This document shows, one piece after another, positions 44,700 through 54,896 of a stretch of DNA of 64,000 nt. The translations under genes and the position numbers were made by a program. A model generated the notes under the pieces. That model saw only the letters and a program-made list of their open reading frames with translations, was not told the DNA's origin and searched no databases. Position 1 is the stretch's first letter. Every line of letters begins with the position of its first letter. The DNA lies in contig NZ_JADPKK010000015.1 in the NCBI RefSeq assembly GCF_023073915.1, positions 182,861 to 246,860 on the forward strand. The letters run 5' to 3'. The DNA is from Bradyrhizobium sp. 149 (lineage in GTDB: Bacteria; Pseudomonadota; Alphaproteobacteria; Rhizobiales; Xanthobacteraceae).

Positions 44700-45290
44700 T
44701 CATGCGCGCAGGCGCAGCGCCTCGACCAGCGACCTGAACGCACGGGCGTATTCCGCGCCTGCCCTCGCGATATCGGCGCGCCCGGCGCAGGCGACCGCGG
44801 CCTCCGTGACCGCGCCGAGCAGCAGCCGGGCCAGCGGCTCGACCGGCTGCCGCGCGATCAGCCCGGCCTCCATCGCCGCCGCAATCGCGCGCGGCAGCTT
44901 ACCGCCGAAATGCTTGGCGTCGATCTCGCGCCAGCGCTCCCAGCCGAGCACGGCCGGGCCGTCGCGCAGAATGATCTGGCCGGTCGGGCCGTTGGCGGTC
45001 GCAGCGAAATAATGCTCGGTGCCGGCGACCATCGCGGCGAGCACGTCCTTCTCGGCACGCGCGGCGCTGTCGATCTCGGCGACGAGGTCGCGCGAGACCA
45101 GGTCGAACACCGCTTCGAACACCGCCTCCTTGGTTTTAAAGTGATGATAGACCGCACCCTTGGCGACGTGGGCGGCTTCGGCGATCTCATCCATCGTGGC
45201 GGCGGCGAAACCTTGCGCCCCGAACAGGCGGCGCGCTGCCGTCAGGATCGCCTCCGATGTCGCTGCCCGCCGCTCCGCCTGTTTCGCCAT
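44700..45290 (-). CDS. TetR-family transcriptional regulator
   Basis: Regulator of 196 aa. The HTH is complete: SEAILTAARRLFGAQGFAA, then MDEIAEAAHVAKGAVYHHFK. It is divergent from a SnoaL-like gene across a 100-base gap that holds two palindromes (45340-45351 and 45355-45371), the likely self- and target operator. The GMC oxidoreductase gene follows on the same strand after 52 bases and may be in the same transcript. Confidence 0.88.
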   Translation of the reverse strand: MAKQAERRAATSEAILTAARRLFGAQGFAAATMDEIAEAAHVAKGAVYHHFKTKEAVFEAVFDLVSRDLVAEIDSAARAEKDVLAAMVAGTEHYFAATANGPTGQIILRDGPAVLGWERWREIDAKHFGGKLPRAIAAAMEAGLIARQPVEPLARLLLGAVTEAAVACAGRADIARAGAEYARAFRSLVEALRLRA

Positions 45291-45339
45291 GTGTCTCGTC
45301 TAATCGAATCCGAGGCCAGCAGCCAGTTGACTTTTCGAC

Positions 45340-45371
45340 TACCGGTCGGTATTTACCGACTGTAAGTCGGT
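45340..45371. promoter_or_regulatory. Two adjacent palindromes, probable TetR operator
   Basis: TACCGgtCGGTA (45340-45351) and ACCGACtgtaaGTCGGT (45355-45371) lie between the divergent TetR and SnoaL-like genes. Both share the ACCG/CGGT half-site and the second is a perfect 6-5-6 palindrome, the typical shape of TetR operators. It ends 19 bases before the plus-strand gene. Confidence 0.7.
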
Positions 45372-45390
45372 TTTATTCGAAGGGTGTGCC

Positions 45391-45756
45391 ATGCCGAGCC
45401 GTGATGTCGTCGAAGCTTTTACCAACCGATTGGAGGCCGGGGATTTCATCGGCGCGATCGAGCAGTTCTATACGCCCGAGGCGGCGACCTACGAGAACAA
45501 CGCGGCACCGACGGTGGGCCGCGACAAGCTTGTTGCCAAGGAGCGCGGCGTGCTGGCGGCCTCCAGGGAGGTCAAGGCCGTCCGCATCGGGCCGAGCCTG
45601 ATCAAGGGCGACCACGTCGCAACGCGCTGGACCTTCAGCTTCACCAACGCCGAAGGCATCATCCGAACGTTGGATGAGATCGCATGGCAGACGTGGCGAG
45701 GCGATCAGTTGATCGAAGAACGGTTCTATTACGATCCGAAACAGTTGGGGCGGTGA
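45391..45756 (+). CDS. SnoaL/NTF2-like protein
   Basis: Cytoplasmic protein of 121 aa with the NTF2-like pattern: VVEAFTNRLEAGDFIGAIEQ, YTPEAATYENNAAPTVGRDK and TRWTFSFTNAEG. Such proteins are ligand-binding or isomerase-like. The divergent TetR gene and the operator palindromes suggest it is induced by a small molecule, perhaps one acted on by the GMC oxidoreductase. The substrate is unknown. Confidence 0.85.
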   Translation: MPSRDVVEAFTNRLEAGDFIGAIEQFYTPEAATYENNAAPTVGRDKLVAKERGVLAASREVKAVRIGPSLIKGDHVATRWTFSFTNAEGIIRTLDEIAWQTWRGDQLIEERFYYDPKQLGR

Positions 45757-45787
45757 TCCTTCAGCAATTCGAAACCCACAGGAGGTC

Positions 45788-45860
45788 GTCATGCCCGGGC
45801 ATCCACGTTCTTGATGTGGGGGCAAGCCGTGGATGGCCGGGACAAGCCCGGCCATGACGC
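45788..45860. repeat. Dispersed palindromic element
   Basis: GTCATGCCCGGGCATCCACG and, after 20 bases, CGTGGATGGCCGGGACAAGC followed by CCGGCCATGAC. CATCCACG (45801-45808) pairs with CGTGGATG (45829-45836), and the outer GTCATG pairs with CATGAC. It belongs to the same family as the elements at 28846-28947 and 51834-51863. Confidence 0.75.
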
Positions 45861-46066
45861 TGTGGAAGCTTGAGCGCCCAAAGTCCGTGCGCACCGTAAC
45901 CCCGCCAGCGCGCATTTGTATCGATTTGTTATCGATACGACGTCACGAACACGCAGAAGTGGTCACAGCAATCGTCGCAAGCTCGCATAATTCATAGTTC
46001 GTCAAAGGTTTGCAGCGAATTCTCCGGGTCGGGCCGGACAAGCGGCCCATGCTGCTGGGCTCTGGA

Positions 46067-48028
46067 ATGCGGACTCAAACGACCAGCTATTTCGCGCGGC
46101 TGTTCGCCGGCGATCTGTCGGCCTTTGGCGGTCCCGCAACCGACGAAGCCGTCACCGGCCATATCCGAGCCGAACAGATGTCGCTGGTGCTCGGCTACTC
46201 GGTCGGCATCATGCTCGCCAATGCCTGCAACGCGACCGTGCTGGCGATCGCGCTGTGGCAGTCGCCCGACCGGATGTTCGCGCTGATCTGGGCGGTCGCC
46301 GTGGCCGGCGCCGCGATCGCGTTCGGTCTGCAATCCCACGCCGCGCGCCGCATCATCAAGCCGCAATTCGTCTCGCGCCGCGCCATGCACCGGCTGGTGC
46401 GAAATGCCTTTTTGCTCGGCGCCGCCTGGGGCATCGTCCCGGCCGCGTTCTTCGCCGACGCTTCGACCGGCGGCCAGCTCGTCATCACCTGCCTCTGCTC
46501 GGGAATGCTGGCGGGCGGCGCGCTCGCCTTCGCCACGATCCCAATCGCAGCCATCGCATTCACGGCGCCCATCTTCCTAGGGATCGCCATCTGTCTCGGC
46601 AGAAACGGCGATCTCGCTTTCCTGCTGATCGCCTTTCTCGTCGTGGTCTACGGAAGCGTGCTGTTGCGCGGCGTATTCGTCAATTCATTCGCGTTCGCAC
46701 GGCGGGTGATGCGGCAGATCGAGACGGAACGCACGGTGCGGCAGGACCCATTGACCCGTCTGCCAAATCGCGTCGCCTTCAACGAAACGCTCGATGCTGC
46801 CTTGAAGCAGCTGGCTCTGTCCGGCGAGGAATTCGCGGTACTTCTGCTCGATCTCGATCGCTTCAAGGAGGTCAACGACAAGTTCGGCCATCCCGCTGGC
46901 GACGAGTTTCTGGTCCAGATCGCGAGCCGCCTGCAACGCTGCACCCGCGCGGCCGAGCATGTGGCCCGCATCGGCGGCGACGAGTTCGCGCTGGTGATGG
47001 CCAATCTGTCACGGCCGGAGGATGCGCTGGAGATCGCCGAGCGCTTCGTCGCGGCTTTTGCCGAGCCGTTCCTGATCGAGGGCCGCCAGATCGTCGGCGC
47101 AACCAGCGTCGGCATCGTGCTGGCGCCGCGGGACGGCAACACGCCGCTGGACATCATGAAGAACGCCGACGCCGCGCTCTATCGCGCCAAGGAGGTTGGC
47201 CCCGGCACGGTGTGCTTCTTCGAGGCCAGCGACGACAGGGCGTCCCGCGACCGCAAGGCGCTGCAATCGGATCTGGGAGGCGCCATTGCCAGGGAGGAGC
47301 TATTCCTGGTGTTCCAGCCCTTCCTCGACCTCGGCGACAACAGTATCACCGGCTTCGAGGCGCTGCTGCGCTGGCAGCATCCCCAGCGCGGACTGGTCCC
47401 GCCGAGCGAATTCATCCCGATCGCCGAGGAGACCGGGCTGATCCACGAGATCGGCGAATGGGTCATCCGCCGCGCCTGCGCGACGGTTGCGGAGTGGCCC
47501 GAAGAGATCAGGATCGCCGTAAATTTTTCGGCCGCGCAGTTTCGCAACAACAACATCCTCCAGATCATCGTGCAGGCGCTTGCCGACACAAAGATCGCCC
47601 CGCACCGGCTCGAGATCGAGATCACCGAATCGATGCTGCTGTCGAAATACGGCTCGGCCGCATTGATCCTCAACGCGCTGCTGGAGCTCGGCGTCACCGT
47701 GGCCCTGGACGATTTCGGCACCGGCTTCTCCTCGCTGACTTACCTGCGCAAGCTGCCGTTCAGCCGCATCAAGATCGACCAATCTTTCATCCGCGACATG
47801 CTGGTGCAGCCGGACTGCGCCGCAATCGTGAAGTCGGTCGTCGGTCTCGCACGCGACCTGCGCATCGGCGTGGTCGCAGAGGGCGTCGAGACCGCCGACC
47901 AGCTCGAATATCTGCGCCAGATCAATTGCGACGAAGTTCAGGGTTATCTCATCAGCCGGCCGGTATCGGCCGATCAGGTTCTGTCGCTGCTGGATCCGAA
48001 GAAGCTTCGCGCGACCTTTGCGGCATGA
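46067..48028 (+). CDS. Membrane GGDEF-EAL protein (c-di-GMP turnover)
   Basis: Protein of about 653 aa. The N-terminal 200 residues hold about six membrane helices (for example VGIMLANACNATVLAIALW and FLLIAFLVVVYGSVLLRGVF) with no recognised sensor domain. A GGDEF domain follows, with intact RIGGDEFALVMAN, and then an EAL domain with FEALLRWQHP and DDFGTGFSSLTYLRKLPFSR. Both catalytic sets look intact, so it may be a bifunctional enzyme or have one domain dominant. Starts at TTG 46010, ATG 46049 and ATG 46067 are in frame; none has a clear ribosome binding site. Confidence 0.9.
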   Translation: MRTQTTSYFARLFAGDLSAFGGPATDEAVTGHIRAEQMSLVLGYSVGIMLANACNATVLAIALWQSPDRMFALIWAVAVAGAAIAFGLQSHAARRIIKPQFVSRRAMHRLVRNAFLLGAAWGIVPAAFFADASTGGQLVITCLCSGMLAGGALAFATIPIAAIAFTAPIFLGIAICLGRNGDLAFLLIAFLVVVYGSVLLRGVFVNSFAFARRVMRQIETERTVRQDPLTRLPNRVAFNETLDAALKQLALSGEEFAVLLLDLDRFKEVNDKFGHPAGDEFLVQIASRLQRCTRAAEHVARIGGDEFALVMANLSRPEDALEIAERFVAAFAEPFLIEGRQIVGATSVGIVLAPRDGNTPLDIMKNADAALYRAKEVGPGTVCFFEASDDRASRDRKALQSDLGGAIAREELFLVFQPFLDLGDNSITGFEALLRWQHPQRGLVPPSEFIPIAEETGLIHEIGEWVIRRACATVAEWPEEIRIAVNFSAAQFRNNNILQIIVQALADTKIAPHRLEIEITESMLLSKYGSAALILNALLELGVTVALDDFGTGFSSLTYLRKLPFSRIKIDQSFIRDMLVQPDCAAIVKSVVGLARDLRIGVVAEGVETADQLEYLRQINCDEVQGYLISRPVSADQVLSLLDPKKLRATFAA

Positions 48029-48226
48029 GGCGTATGCTTGCAAAGTGGGAGGTCTGCTTCTGGCGGCGAGAACGGGAAACAACAGGGCTTGAGCAGAGCT
48101 ACCTAGCCGCAACCAGCAACATATCCCAGAAGATTTGAGACGCCATCGGCGCGTCTCAATCTAAAACCGAGTCTGCGGGCCATCGAGTCGGAATGTCCAC
48201 TCGATCCGATGATTTGCTTTTTTGCA

Positions 48227-48553
48227 CTACTTGCAAAGATGCCGGCTACCGTCCCGATCGATGTAGGAGTTCGTTGCTGAATCGTAGGATCGATATCGCT
48301 CCGAGCAAGAGCGTGACATGGCGCCCTCCACGCGAGCCAGAGCGTTGTCTGCTCCTTGCGCAGGAGCTGCGCCATCCGGCAGCTCGAGTCCCATCCGACC
48401 CGCCGGCGTCAGTGTGCCATTCAGGTTACGATTGGGGTTCTCGGCCTCGTACGTATCGGGGTGGCTGCTCGCAAAGCCAGATTGCGCGTAGGCGGTGCTT
48501 GCGGCCAGGCCCGACAACAAGGCGACCGCAGCGAGAATTCTAAGACCATTCAT
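48227..48553 (-). CDS. Small secreted protein, BA14K-like C terminus
   Basis: Protein of 108 aa. The signal peptide is MNGLRILAAVALLSGLAAST then AYA (cleavage near residue 23). The C-terminal MSRSCSERYRSYDSATNSYI and DRDGSRHLCK have the spacing of BA14K-family proteins (C, RYRS(F/Y)D, G.Y, DG..H.C). BA14K proteins are small surface or periplasmic proteins with lectin-like activity reported in Brucella; the link here is by motif only. GGAGA precedes the ATG by seven bases. Confidence 0.75.
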   Translation of the reverse strand: MNGLRILAAVALLSGLAASTAYAQSGFASSHPDTYEAENPNRNLNGTLTPAGRMGLELPDGAAPAQGADNALARVEGAMSRSCSERYRSYDSATNSYIDRDGSRHLCK

Positions 48554-48873
48554 AGTCGATCTCCATCATGAGCCGGCGCATCGGATGCCGGTGCGGTGAG
48601 ATGTGGATCGACATAGCGCGCTGAACAAGCTCGCCGTGATCCATTCAAACGACGTGGCGCAATGTTGTCGTTCAAATACAGAAAACGTCATTTGTTCTCG
48701 GAACGCGAAGAATGGTCAACGGCACCAAAGGAAATCGAAGCGACAAAAGAGGCCTCGGTACGGGAGCCCGAGTAACGCCGTCGGCAGTTTCGGCCTAGGA
48801 ATTTTTGCATCTCGACTTTGCCAATCTCGACGGAGTGCGGCTGATCGCACGAGGATACGCCCTTCACCCCCGG
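48554..48873. other. Intergenic stretch, no gene recognised
   Basis: About 320 bases upstream of the BA14K-like gene and beyond the vanB end. I see no supported coding region, RNA gene or strong palindrome. A frame of about 100 codons on the plus strand has no signal, motif or natural composition. Confidence 0.4.
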
Positions 48874-49854
48874 TCAGACTGCATCCGCCCGCAGCAGCGT
48901 ATCCACGGTGATGGTGCCGCGGGCGCGGGAGACGCAGGCGCAGATCTTCTGGTTGCTCTGCTTCTGATGGTCGCTGAAGAAGACGTCGCGATGATCGATC
49001 GCGCCATCGATCTCGACCACGTCGATGGCGCACAACCCACATTCGCCGCGCTTGCAATCGTACATCACGTCGTGGCCGTTTGCATTGAGCACGTCCAGCA
49101 TCGAGCGCTCGCGCGGAATTTCGAGCTCGACATTGGAGCCCTTCAGGCGCACGCGAAACGTCTCGGTCGGCAGCGTGCCGCTGGAACCAAAGGTCTCGTA
49201 GCGCAGATCGGGGAGCGGATGGCCGGCGCCGATCCAGGCGTGGCGTGCGGCGTCGAGCATCCGCATCGGGCCGCAGAACAGTGCCAGGGCGCCCTTGGGG
49301 AGCGAGGCGAACAGCGCGTCGAGATTGAGGCGCTTGCCTTCTTCGCTGGCATGAACGACCAGGCGATCGCCGAGCGTCGCGGCGAGATCGTCGAGATAGG
49401 CGGCCTCGCCGCGCGATCGCACCGCATAATGCAGCGTGACGTCGGCTCCGCGCCGTGCCAGCGCCTGTGCGGCGCCTAGGATCGGCGTGATGCCGATGCC
49501 GCCCGCAATCAGGCAGTAGCGTTCGCGCGCCCAATCGACTGCAAGCAGCGAGGCGGGCTTCGTGATGTCGAGCCGCGCGCCCGGCGCTAGCTGCCACATG
49601 TAGCGCGAGCCGCCGCGGGAATCCTCGGCGCGCCGCACGGCGATCTTGAATCCATGCGACGTGGCCTCGCCGACCAGCGAATAGGACCGCGTCTCCGGCA
49701 GACCATCGATGGTGACCCTGACGTTGATGTGGCTGCCGACCGGATAGGCGGCGCCGTCGAACTGATCCGGCCGGATCAGGAATTCGCGGATGCCCGGCGC
49801 AAGATCGCGCGTCGAGACGAGCGTCGCCGGAATCCAGGTTTCGATGAAGCGCAT
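48874..49854 (-). CDS. vanB: Ferredoxin-type oxidoreductase (VanB-like)
   Basis: Reductase of 326 aa that passes electrons from NAD(P)H to the Rieske oxygenase. The layout is PDR/VanB: FMN-binding beta barrel (ETRSYSLVGEAT), NAD domain (YCLIAGGIGITPILGAAQAL) and a C-terminal plant-type [2Fe-2S] domain with YDCKRGECGLCAIDVV and KICACVSRA. It lies at the end of the vanA-gntR-vanB set, 10 bases after the regulator gene, and should serve VanA. Confidence 0.9.
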   Translation of the reverse strand: MRFIETWIPATLVSTRDLAPGIREFLIRPDQFDGAAYPVGSHINVRVTIDGLPETRSYSLVGEATSHGFKIAVRRAEDSRGGSRYMWQLAPGARLDITKPASLLAVDWARERYCLIAGGIGITPILGAAQALARRGADVTLHYAVRSRGEAAYLDDLAATLGDRLVVHASEEGKRLNLDALFASLPKGALALFCGPMRMLDAARHAWIGAGHPLPDLRYETFGSSGTLPTETFRVRLKGSNVELEIPRERSMLDVLNANGHDVMYDCKRGECGLCAIDVVEIDGAIDHRDVFFSDHQKQSNQKICACVSRARGTITVDTLLRADAV

Positions 49855-49864
49855 GGCACTCCCC

Positions 49865-50617
49865 TCAATCGTTTGCGGACTTGATCAGCGCGAGCGCCGG
49901 CAGGAGGTCGAGATGGGTCCGGTTGCGCAGCGCAAGCCGCAAATTGCGCACCGCGAGCCGCGCATGCTCACGCATCACGGCTTCGGCGCGGGCGCCTTCG
50001 CGATTCTCGATCGCGTCGATCACGACGCGGTGGTGTTCCTGCCCGATGACCAGGATCTGCTGCGCTTCCGGCAGCGCCGATTGCGCCATCACGAAGCCGC
50101 TCGGCGAGGCGAACGGCAGCGCCGAGGCGCGGTCGATCTGCCGGATCAGCGGCGGGCTGCGCGACAATTCCGTGAGCAGCGCGTGGAAGCGCGCGTTCAG
50201 CGTCACATAGGACGAGAACGCATCGACCGAGATCGGGACCTGGCGCAACAGCTCGTCGATCGCGGCAAGGCACTCCTTCAGCGGCTCGAGCTCGCGCGCG
50301 GAAACGCCGCGCTCGGCGGCGAAACGCGCGGCAAGCCCTTCCAGCGTGCCGCGCAGCTCGATGGAATCCGAGATGTCGCGCTCCGAGAACGCCTTCACCA
50401 TGAAGCCGCCGGACGGGATCGCCTCCAGCAGGCCCTCCTCCTCCAGCCGCACCAGCGCCATGCGCACCGGGGTCCGCGAGGCGCCGGTCGTCTCCACCGC
50501 CTGGAGCTCGGAGATGCGCTCGCCCGGGCGCAACGTGCCCGACAGGAGCTGGTCGCGCAGCGCGAGCTGCGCCTTCACGGTCTGCGAGACGGAACGGTCG
50601 ACCTCACGCTCGGCCAT
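49865..50617 (-). CDS. GntR-family regulator, FCD type (VanR-like)
   Basis: Regulator of 250 aa. The winged helix is LLSGTLRPGERISELQAVET, then GASRTPVRMALVRLEEEGLL; the C-terminal FCD ligand-binding domain follows (ELRGTLEGLAARFAAERGVS). It sits between vanA and vanB in the same operon, seven and ten bases from its neighbours, so it is translated with them. The likely ligand is vanillate or a related aromatic acid, by context. GTATAC palindromes upstream of vanA are candidate targets. Confidence 0.9.
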   Translation of the reverse strand: MAEREVDRSVSQTVKAQLALRDQLLSGTLRPGERISELQAVETTGASRTPVRMALVRLEEEGLLEAIPSGGFMVKAFSERDISDSIELRGTLEGLAARFAAERGVSARELEPLKECLAAIDELLRQVPISVDAFSSYVTLNARFHALLTELSRSPPLIRQIDRASALPFASPSGFVMAQSALPEAQQILVIGQEHHRVVIDAIENREGARAEAVMREHARLAVRNLRLALRNRTHLDLLPALALIKSAND

Positions 50618-50623
50618 ATCAGC

Positions 50624-51685
50624 CTACTCCGCGGCCTGGAGGTGCTGCGGCGGGTTTTCCTTCGCCACCATCTTGTCGATCAGCTTGCGCGTCCACATCG
50701 CACCGGCGTCGATGTTGAGATTGTAGAAGATGCGATCGGGGTTCTCGTCCATCGCGCGCTGCTGCGCTTCAAGGATCAGCTCGTCCTCGTGGAAGATGCC
50801 GGAGACGCCCTCTCGGATCTCGGTGGTGATGCGCTGCTCGCCGAGCTGATAGTTGCGCACGAAGGCCCAGAAATAGTGGCAGGTCTTCTCGGTCTCCGGC
50901 GTGATGGTGTTGAGCACGAAGCCATTGACGCCCTGCGAGCGGTCGCCCTCCGGCGCGCCGGTGCCTGTCGGTGCCACGCCGACGTCGATGGCAATCGTGC
51001 ACGGCGCTTCGAAGCGGATGATCTGCCAGCGGTCGACGAGGCCGGACTTACCGGGCTGCTTGCCGAGCTGCTTGGCCCAGAACGGCGGCGCCTCGATGCC
51101 GCGCATCCAGCGCGTCACCGTCACCGTCTTCTCGCCATGAGTGACGTCGAACGGCGCCTCTGCAACCGCCTCGTTGCCGATCGACGAGCCGTGAACGAAC
51201 GTCTCGTGGGTGAGGTCCATGAGATTGTCGAGCACGAGGCGGTAGTCGCAATTGACGTGAATGGTCTTGCCGTCGCCCGCCCAGGCCGGATCGTGATTCC
51301 AGTGCATGTCGGGCACCAGCGCGGGATCGGCCAGTGCGGGATCGCCCATCCAGAGCCAGACGTAGCGATGACGCTCGACCACGGGATAGGCGCTCACGCA
51401 GGCCGACGGGTTGATGGTCTCCTGCGAGGGCATGAAGGTGCAGCGCCCCTGCGCATTGTACTTCAGGCCGTGATAGCCGCAGACGACGGTATCGCCTTCG
51501 AGCCGGCCCTTGGACAGCGGCACCAGGCGGTGCCAGCAGGCATCCTCCAGCGCGGCCACTGAACCATCGGCCTTGCGGTACATCACCACATGCTTGCCGC
51601 AGATCGTCCGGGGCAGCAGTGCCGGCTTGACGTCGGCATCCCAGGCGGCCGCGTACCAGGCGTTCATGGGGAAGGGTTTTGTCAC
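50624..51685 (-). CDS. vanA: Rieske-type oxygenase, vanillate O-demethylase-like
   Basis: Oxygenase of 353 aa. The Rieske [2Fe-2S] cluster is held by DACWHRLVPLSKGRL and VVCGYHGLKYNAQG (Cys-His and Cys-His). The mononuclear iron site follows in NLMDLTHETFVHGSSIG, the phrase shared by VanA enzymes. Demethylation of vanillate to protocatechuate is the best guess; related enzymes also act on dicamba or other O-methyl aromatics. The GTG at 51685 has AGGAG eight bases upstream; a GTG at 51694 sits on the binding site. Confidence 0.9.
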   Translation of the reverse strand: MTKPFPMNAWYAAAWDADVKPALLPRTICGKHVVMYRKADGSVAALEDACWHRLVPLSKGRLEGDTVVCGYHGLKYNAQGRCTFMPSQETINPSACVSAYPVVERHRYVWLWMGDPALADPALVPDMHWNHDPAWAGDGKTIHVNCDYRLVLDNLMDLTHETFVHGSSIGNEAVAEAPFDVTHGEKTVTVTRWMRGIEAPPFWAKQLGKQPGKSGLVDRWQIIRFEAPCTIAIDVGVAPTGTGAPEGDRSQGVNGFVLNTITPETEKTCHYFWAFVRNYQLGEQRITTEIREGVSGIFHEDELILEAQQRAMDENPDRIFYNLNIDAGAMWTRKLIDKMVAKENPPQHLQAAE

Positions 51686-51716
51686 CGGTCTCACTCCTAA
51701 GGCTTATGAATACGTT

Positions 51717-51798
51717 ATGTATACAATAGCTGGAGCCCAAAACAGTTCAAGGTCGAATTGGCCCTATTCTAATACGGTTTATGCATGTTTCAGTATAC
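51717..51798. promoter_or_regulatory. Two GTATAC palindromes upstream of vanA, candidate GntR sites
   Basis: ATGTATACAAT at 51717-51727 has the palindromic core TGTATACA (51718-51725), and a second GTATAC core lies at 51793-51798. FCD-type GntR regulators favour T-x-GT-xxx-AC-x-A sites, which the first site fits. Both lie 32-113 bases upstream of the vanA start, in the region where the operon promoter must be. Confidence 0.5.
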
Positions 51799-51833
51799 AT
51801 ACGAAAGGAAAATTGGGGTGGCGCAGCAAACTC

Positions 51834-51863
51834 ATCATGCCCGGGCCTGTCCCGGCCACGACG
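51834..51863. repeat. Dispersed palindromic element, partial copy
   Basis: ATCATGCCCGGGCCTGTCCC continues into GGCCACGAC and matches one arm of the element at 45788-45860 (GGCCGGGACAAGCCCGGCCA, read on the other strand). The second arm is absent, so it is a half-element. Confidence 0.6.
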
Positions 51864-51925
51864 GTGCGGCAGCGTCTGCGCTAGAGCACCCTCCAAGAAG
51901 GTAAGAGGGCGCCCGTCCTGCGCCT

Positions 51926-53572
<1,647 letters not shown>

Positions 53573-53719
53573 TTGAATATCCTCGTCCTGTCGTCAAGCG
53601 AATTGCGGAATAGCATAGCATCGGCCGAGCCCCCGCCAAGGGCACAACACGCGCAATAGGGTGGCCGTTCCTGAGATCATGCTATGGTCTGCTGATCGGG
53701 GGGCTTTTCGATTCGGGGC

Positions 53720-54862
53720 ATGACGCTGTTTCACAGGCTTTTGGTTGTTCTGATTGCCTGGCTTGCGACGGCTGGGATCGTGCCCCATGTGAAGGCCGCC
53801 GAGTTCTACACCGAGGACCTGCGCATCCCGATGGCCGAGGCCGGCCCGGAGGGGCTGGAGGCGTTCCTGGTTAGACCGACCGGGACCAAGCGTTACCCGC
53901 TCGCGCTGCTCAGCCACGGCTCGCCGCGCAGTTTTGACGATCGCGCGAAGATGTCCGCGCACATATATTACGGCCTTGCTCTCGAATATGCCCGGCGCGG
54001 CTTTGCCGCGCTGATCGTGATGCGGCGCGGCTACGGCACCTCGGCGGGCGGGCGCGTCGACAGCGTCGGCGGCTGCGCCAATGCCGCTTACCTGCCGGCG
54101 GCAGCGGTCGCGGTGGCGGATTTGCGCGCCGCGATCGAGGCGATGACACGCCGAAGCGACGTCACCACATCAGGCATGATCGCAGTCGGCCATTCCGCCG
54201 GCGGGCTCGCCACCGTCGCGCTGACCGCGCAGGCCCCCGTGGGCCTCGTCGCGGCCATCAGCTTTGCCGGCGGGCGCGGCTCGCGCGACGACGATGATGT
54301 CTGCAATCCCGACGGACTGGTGCAGGCTTTCGCCACGTTCGGCAAAACCTCGCGCGCGCCGATGCTGTGGGTCTATGCCACCAACGATGCGTACTTCGGT
54401 CCCGATCTCGCGCGCCGCCTCCATGACGGATTTCGCGCCAGTGGCGGCAACGCGACATTCGTCGCAGCGCCGCCTTACGGCGACGATGGCCACTATCTCT
54501 ATTCGGTCTTGGGCCGCCCGCAATGGACGCCATATCTCGACGCCTTCCTGCGCGAGCGCGCTCTCGGCCACGATATCCTGAGCCCGCCCGATCCGCTACC
54601 GCCGCCGGCCCAGCTCAACGAGGCCGCGCGCGCCGAATTTGCGCGCTATCTCGCCAGCACGATGCCGCACAAGGCTTTTGCGGTGTCGCCGAACGGCGGT
54701 TACGGCTGGCGTTCGGGGCGCACGACGGGCGACGAGGCCCGGCGCGACTCGCTGGAGGCCTGCCTGAAATGGTCGCCCGCCTGCACGCTCTATGCGGTCG
54801 ACGATAAATTGGCCGGGACTGCGCCAAGGACGTCGACGGACCAGAGCGCCCGCGCGCGATAG
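53720..54862 (+). CDS. Secreted alpha/beta hydrolase with C-terminal DUF4189-like region
   Basis: Protein of 380 aa. A signal peptide (MTLFHRLLVVLIAWLATAGI, to about residue 30) precedes an alpha/beta hydrolase of the dienelactone hydrolase type. The nucleophile serine is in AVGHSAGGLATVAL, the acid is probably D in VYATNDAYFGPD, and the histidine is in GDDGHYLYS. After residue 310 comes HKAFAVSPNGGYGWRSGR and EACLKWSPACTLYAVDD, a short Cys-containing module like DUF4189. The substrate is unknown; an esterase or peptidase in the periplasm fits the signal. Reading starts at the ATG of the signal. Confidence 0.82.
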   Translation: MTLFHRLLVVLIAWLATAGIVPHVKAAEFYTEDLRIPMAEAGPEGLEAFLVRPTGTKRYPLALLSHGSPRSFDDRAKMSAHIYYGLALEYARRGFAALIVMRRGYGTSAGGRVDSVGGCANAAYLPAAAVAVADLRAAIEAMTRRSDVTTSGMIAVGHSAGGLATVALTAQAPVGLVAAISFAGGRGSRDDDDVCNPDGLVQAFATFGKTSRAPMLWVYATNDAYFGPDLARRLHDGFRASGGNATFVAAPPYGDDGHYLYSVLGRPQWTPYLDAFLRERALGHDILSPPDPLPPPAQLNEAARAEFARYLASTMPHKAFAVSPNGGYGWRSGRTTGDEARRDSLEACLKWSPACTLYAVDDKLAGTAPRTSTDQSARAR

Positions 54863-54896
54863 GCGCAAGGGCGATCGGATCTTTCGGCAGGTGAAG

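Noticed and set aside
46255..48138. Second long plus-strand frame over the GGDEF-EAL gene
   Set aside because: It is a shifted frame of a gene with intact GGDEF and EAL motifs, and its translation is Arg-rich without domains.
48603..48911. Plus-strand frame of about 100 codons near the vanB end
   Set aside because: Rich in Arg, Ser and Pro with no start signal or family pattern, and it runs into vanB antisense.
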